From contig NZ_JABACI010000002.1 of assembly GCF_012524205.1 (NCBI RefSeq), forward strand, positions 186,001 through 250,000: a stretch of 64,000 nt of DNA, in the 5' to 3' direction. Made by a program: the position numbers and the translations under genes. Shown here one piece after another: positions 61,092 through 64,000 of the stretch. How positions within the stretch are numbered: position 1 is the first letter of the stretch; every line of letters begins with the position of its first letter. Source of the DNA: Microbacterium salsuginis (GTDB taxonomy: Bacteria > Actinomycetota > Actinomycetes > Actinomycetales > Microbacteriaceae). The notes under the pieces were generated by a model, which saw only the letters and a program-made list of their open reading frames with translations, had not been told where the DNA came from and made no database searches.

Positions 61092-62297
61092 ATGGACTGG
61101 CAGACCTCCGAAGACACCGTGCCCAGCGCACCGGTCACGGAGGCCGATGCCCGCCAGCTGCTCGGCCGTCCGCCGGCCACCGGCGCCTGGCGCGACGGCG
61201 ATCCGCCGGGTGATCGCCGGTTCGCGGCGTTCGGGTCGTTCCGCACCGAGGGGGGCGGCGAGCTGCCCGGCTACCGGCTGGCGTACGAGACCTGGGGTGA
61301 GCTCAACGCCGCGCGCGACAACGCTGTGCTGGTGCTGCATGCGCTGACGGGAGACAGTCACGTGCGCGGCCCGGCCGGGCCGGGGCATCCGACCTCGGGG
61401 TGGTGGGACGACATCGTCGGGCCGGGCGCTCCGATCGACACGGACCGCTGGTTCGTGATCGCCCCGAACATGCTCGGCGGCTGCCAGGGGTCCACGGGTC
61501 CGGCATCCATCGCTCCCGACGGCTACGAGTGGGCCGCACGGTTCCCCTACCTCACGATCCGCGATCAGGTCGCCGCGCAGGTGCGCCTGGCCGACGCGCT
61601 CGGCATCGACGCGTGGGCGGCGGTCGTCGGCGGCTCGATGGGCGGGATGCATGCGCTGGAGTGGGCGGTGGGTCTTCCCGAGCGCGTGGCACGCGTCGGC
61701 ATCCTCTCGGCGCCCCCGGTCAACACCGCCGACCAGATCGCGCTGAACTCGGTGCAGATCGAGGCGATCCGCATCGACCCGCGCTTCCTGTCCGGCGAGT
61801 ACTACGACGCGCCCGATGGCGACGGCCCCACGCGCGGCCTCGCTCTCGCGCGCCGCATGGCGCTGCTGAACTACCGCTCCCCGACCGAGCTGAATCAGCG
61901 GTTCCAGCGCACGTGGCAGTCCGGCGTGAGCCCGCTCGGCCACGGCGGACGGTTCGCGGTGGAGTCCTACCTGGACTTCCACGGCAACAAGTTCACGCGA
62001 CGCTTCGACGCGAACTCCTACATCACGCTGGTCGAGGCGATGAACTCACATGACGTCGGCCGGGATCGCGGCGGCATCGAGGACGCCCTCGCCCGCGTGA
62101 CCGCGACCGCGCTCGTGCTGGGGATCGACAGCGATCGCCTGTTCCCCATCGACGGACAGCACCGCATCGCGCGCGGCATCCGCAACACCCTCGACGGCGA
62201 CCGCTCCGTCGTGCTGACCAGCGACTTCGGCCACGACGGGTTCCTCATCGAGACGCACGCCGTGGGCGCACACGTGCGGCGCCTGCTCGAGAGCTGA
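61092..62297 (+). CDS. metX: Homoserine O-acetyltransferase
   Basis: MetX transfers acetyl from acetyl-CoA to homoserine, making the MetY substrate. The 401-aa alpha/beta-hydrolase-fold protein has the nucleophile Ser182 in GGSMGGMHALEW, LHALTGDSH near residue 82, the Asp in LGIDSDRLFPI and the His in GHDGFLIETH. ATG at 61092 is preferred; GAGAAT just before ATG 61084 may be a -10 box for a near-leaderless start. Acetyl rather than succinyl specificity is assumed from the partner MetY. Confidence 0.93.
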   Translation: MDWQTSEDTVPSAPVTEADARQLLGRPPATGAWRDGDPPGDRRFAAFGSFRTEGGGELPGYRLAYETWGELNAARDNAVLVLHALTGDSHVRGPAGPGHPTSGWWDDIVGPGAPIDTDRWFVIAPNMLGGCQGSTGPASIAPDGYEWAARFPYLTIRDQVAAQVRLADALGIDAWAAVVGGSMGGMHALEWAVGLPERVARVGILSAPPVNTADQIALNSVQIEAIRIDPRFLSGEYYDAPDGDGPTRGLALARRMALLNYRSPTELNQRFQRTWQSGVSPLGHGGRFAVESYLDFHGNKFTRRFDANSYITLVEAMNSHDVGRDRGGIEDALARVTATALVLGIDSDRLFPIDGQHRIARGIRNTLDGDRSVVLTSDFGHDGFLIETHAVGAHVRRLLES

Positions 62298-62348
62298 ACT
62301 TCAGAGCAACGCGAGTCCGGCTTCGCCGACCACGACGTCGGGGGCGTG

Positions 62349-62397
62349 TCTTCGTTCCCTATTGACAAAATCTTCCTTTACATAAAAACTCTCTTGT
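62349..62397 (+). promoter_or_regulatory. Unusually AT-rich promoter
   Basis: TTGACA lies at 62362-62367, followed by an AT-rich run (AAATCTTCC, TTTACATAAAAACT) up to the ATG at 62398. A good -10 at 17 bases is not exact; AAAACT or CATAAA are the options. The stretch stands out in base composition from everything around it. Confidence 0.55.
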
Positions 62398-62958
62398 ATG
62401 AAAGAAGTTGTCTACCTCGAACGCATTGAGCAGGCCGAAGCCCTGCTCAAGCCTCACCGTCTCACCGTGCTCAAAGAACTGGCGACGCCGAGCACGTGCA
62501 CCGAGCTGGCCGCCCGTCTGGACCAGTCCCCGCAGCGCATCTACTACCACGTCAAGCGACTGCAGGCCGCGGGACTCGTGCGCCTCGTGTCCGAACGCAA
62601 GGTCAGAGGCCTGACCGAGGGCGTCTACCAGGCCGAAGCGAGGAAGTACTGGCTCTCGCCCGCTCTCGTCGGAACCCTCGAGGACTCCGCCCGTCATGGC
62701 GACGATCAGAATCTCGCTCGGCTGCTCGACCTGTCCGAGCAGGTGCAGCGAGACATCGCCACTCTCGACGCGGAGGCCGCCCGCCTGCCCTCCATCGGCA
62801 TCTCGGGTGACATCAGGGTGCTTCCCGAGCAGCGCGAGGGGTTCCTCGCCGCCCTCGAGGCTTCGCTCAAAGAGCTGTTCACCCGCTACGGCGGCCAGGA
62901 CGGCGATGCGTTCAAAGTCGCGATCGCCTGCTATCCGATGAATGGAGGTCGATCGTGA
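62398..62958 (+). CDS. ArsR-like helix-turn-helix regulator
   Basis: This 186-aa protein begins with a winged-helix domain (LLKPHRLTVLKELATPSTCTELAARL in parts, then RIYYHVKRLQAAGLVRLV as recognition helix and wing GLTEGVYQAEARKYWLS). The rest is helical with a C-terminal region (LLDLSEQVQRDIATLDAEA) that may bind ligand or dimerise. It resembles HTH_20/ArsR-like repressors. ATG at 62398 directly follows the AT-rich promoter. Its stop overlaps the GTG of the tandem SRPBCC gene by 4 bases. Confidence 0.85.
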   Translation: MKEVVYLERIEQAEALLKPHRLTVLKELATPSTCTELAARLDQSPQRIYYHVKRLQAAGLVRLVSERKVRGLTEGVYQAEARKYWLSPALVGTLEDSARHGDDQNLARLLDLSEQVQRDIATLDAEAARLPSIGISGDIRVLPEQREGFLAALEASLKELFTRYGGQDGDAFKVAIACYPMNGGRS

Positions 62959-63770
62959 GCGATCCCATCACGATGAGCGTCCGTGCCGGGGCCCCTGTCG
63001 GCGACGTCTACGACGCCATGACGCAGCCGGCCGCGATGGTGGAATGGCTCTCGGAGTACGCCGACGTGGAACTCCCCCACTACTACCGCTTCTGGGGCCG
63101 CTACGTTCCCGGCGGAGATGTGCCCCGGCAGACGCTCATCGGCGCCACCGACACGTCGCTGCGCTTCGAGTGGCTCCTCGCGGAGGTGCCGAGCGTGACC
63201 ACCATCAGTCTTCGGCCGATCGACGACCTCGCGACGGCAATCACGGTGACCCAAGCGGGCATCGATTCCGCCGACGCCGGACCGCCCGGCCAGCTGCAGA
63301 CCTTCTGGGCACTGGCTCTGGCCAATCTCGTCGATCTCGTGGAGGAGCGGAGCACGACTCCGCGCGCCGACCTGACCGACGCGGAGCTGCGGGCACAAGT
63401 CGATATCGCCGCACCCGCGGATGCCGTCTTCGACTCGCTCGTCGCCTCCGAGAAGGTGAGCGCGTGGTTCGGCTTCCCGATCGAGATCGAGCCGAGACAA
63501 GGCGGCCGATTCGGCTCCGGCCGCATCGTCGAGTGGGATCCCGACCGCAGCATGTCCGTCGACTTCCCCGGCACCGGGGTCGCCACCTGGACGCTCGAGG
63601 GGTCCGGCGGGCACACGCGTCTCACGATCGCCCAGAGCGGGTTCGACCCGGGCGAGCCGCCCTACGCATCGTGGATGGGCGTCCTCAGCGGGATCGCAGA
63701 GCTGCGGCGGTTCCACGAACTGACCGACTGGCGGCCCATCTGGCTCGCCGAGGAAGGGGCCTCCTCATGA
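62955..63770 (+). CDS. Tandem SRPBCC (START-like) protein
   Basis: This 271-aa protein has two SRPBCC domains. The first starts MSVRAGAPVGDVYDAMTQPAAMVEW (residue about 5); the second starts AQVDIAAPADAVFDSLVASEKVSAWF near residue 145 and continues GGRFGSGRIVEWDPDRSM. It is coupled by a 4-base overlap to an HTH regulator upstream and to a DUF998 membrane gene downstream (ATGA). It shares architecture and regulatory layout, but not close sequence, with the ArsR-linked gene at 18967-19902. Ligand unknown. Confidence 0.85.
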   Translation: MSDPITMSVRAGAPVGDVYDAMTQPAAMVEWLSEYADVELPHYYRFWGRYVPGGDVPRQTLIGATDTSLRFEWLLAEVPSVTTISLRPIDDLATAITVTQAGIDSADAGPPGQLQTFWALALANLVDLVEERSTTPRADLTDAELRAQVDIAAPADAVFDSLVASEKVSAWFGFPIEIEPRQGGRFGSGRIVEWDPDRSMSVDFPGTGVATWTLEGSGGHTRLTIAQSGFDPGEPPYASWMGVLSGIAELRRFHELTDWRPIWLAEEGASS

Positions 63771-64000
63771 GCAACATCCCGATCGATCAACGGTCCGCCG
63801 CGACCGTCAGGCTGCTCGCCTGCGCCATCGCGGGGTCCTCTCTGTTCGTCGTGGCCGTCCTCGTGCAATCGTTCACGAGAGCCGGTTTCGACCCCCGAGT
63901 CCATGCGCTGAGCATGCTGGCACTGGGCGACATCGGCTGGATCCAGACGCTCACCTTCGTCCTGAGCGGAGCGCTGATCCTGGCTTCCGTCGCCGGATTC
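63767..64000 (+). CDS. DUF998-like membrane protein, C-terminus beyond the window
   Basis: The first 78 codons from ATG at 63767 are present. The product has an N-terminal hydrophobic segment (VRLLACAIAGSSLFVVAVLV), then SFTRAGFDPRVHALSMLALGDIGWIQ, which is typical of the DUF998 family of integral membrane proteins, followed by a second helix FVLSGALILASVAG. It overlaps the tandem SRPBCC stop by 4 bases and is the third gene of that operon. Function unknown. Confidence 0.8.
   Translation, partial: MSNIPIDQRSAATVRLLACAIAGSSLFVVAVLVQSFTRAGFDPRVHALSMLALGDIGWIQTLTFVLSGALILASVAGF

Overview
The window looks like chromosomal DNA of a high-GC actinobacterium of the family Microbacteriaceae, most likely Microbacterium or a close relative. 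This is inferred from the base composition and from the conserved block argS - lmeA-like - lysA - hom - thrC - thrB - rho - prfA ... prmC - sua5. It is supported by a rho gene with a long Ala/Pro/Glu-rich N-terminal region, by frequent GTG starts with 4-base ATGA/GTGA overlaps, and by many genes whose -10 box lies only a few bases before the start codon (probable leaderless mRNAs). I see no transposase, integrase, prophage, CRISPR array or rRNA. No stretch longer than about 300 bases is without a gene; the longest gaps are 23171-23432 (possible structured element), 11313-11517 (rho leader) and 34299-34500.

Layout. 1-1406 (minus): the 3' part of the translation-factor block (sua5 partial, prmC). 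1591-4141 (plus): a cysteine locus with two cysK paralogues and cysE. 4166-8002 (minus): a large ATPase-LuxR regulator, a P-loop kinase and a four-helix membrane protein; with the cysteine locus these genes separate prmC from prfA. 8158-18954 (minus): prfA, rho, the threonine/lysine pathway genes thrB, thrC, hom and lysA, an LmeA-like protein and argS. 18967-21138 (minus): an ArsR repressor coupled to a tandem START-like protein, and a transglutaminase-like protein. 21240-26370: an SGNH hydrolase, tRNA-Arg(CCG), an orphan small gene divergent from an unusual CGNR-type regulator, then small accessory genes. 26458-34298: cell-surface genes (vWA protein, a membrane protein with an HEVGH motif, a duplicated DUF6766-like protein) and an operon of FAD/Rieske oxidoreductase, lipoprotein and cation transporter. 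34501-36609 (minus): a secreted M28 aminopeptidase, and a guanidinium exporter gene behind a clear guanidine-III riboswitch. 36672-40532 (minus): DUF3097, trmB, an MFS transporter and a degenerate CPBP protein. 40728-44966 (plus): a TPM/coiled-coil membrane protein with PspA (envelope stress), then an arginase-family enzyme coupled to a protein with an HEAVH motif. 44942-48450: an EBP-like membrane protein, a stand-alone siderophore-interacting domain behind an IdeR-like box, a phosphatase with an AhpD-like protein, and an alpha/beta hydrolase. 48592-53752 (plus): a complete peptide/nickel-type ABC transporter. 53787-55296 (plus): an M4 protease overlapping its probable inhibitor emfourin. 55297-57476 (minus): GNAT, ung and SDR. 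57610-62297: metY and metX, separated by a cyclase-like gene and a DUF2332 gene. 62398-64000 (plus): an HTH regulator, tandem START-like protein and DUF998 operon behind an unusually AT-rich promoter, cut by the window end.

Functional links. Sulfur and aspartate-family amino acid synthesis is well represented: hom, thrB, thrC and lysA on one side, metX, metY, cysE and cysK on the other, together covering homoserine to threonine, homocysteine and cysteine plus the last step to lysine. The strongest regulatory element is the guanidine-III riboswitch. The most interesting gene modules are the cytosolic M4 protease/emfourin pair, the TPM-PspA pair, the arginase-HEAVH pair, and the two independent couplings of an ArsR-like repressor to a two-domain START-like protein.
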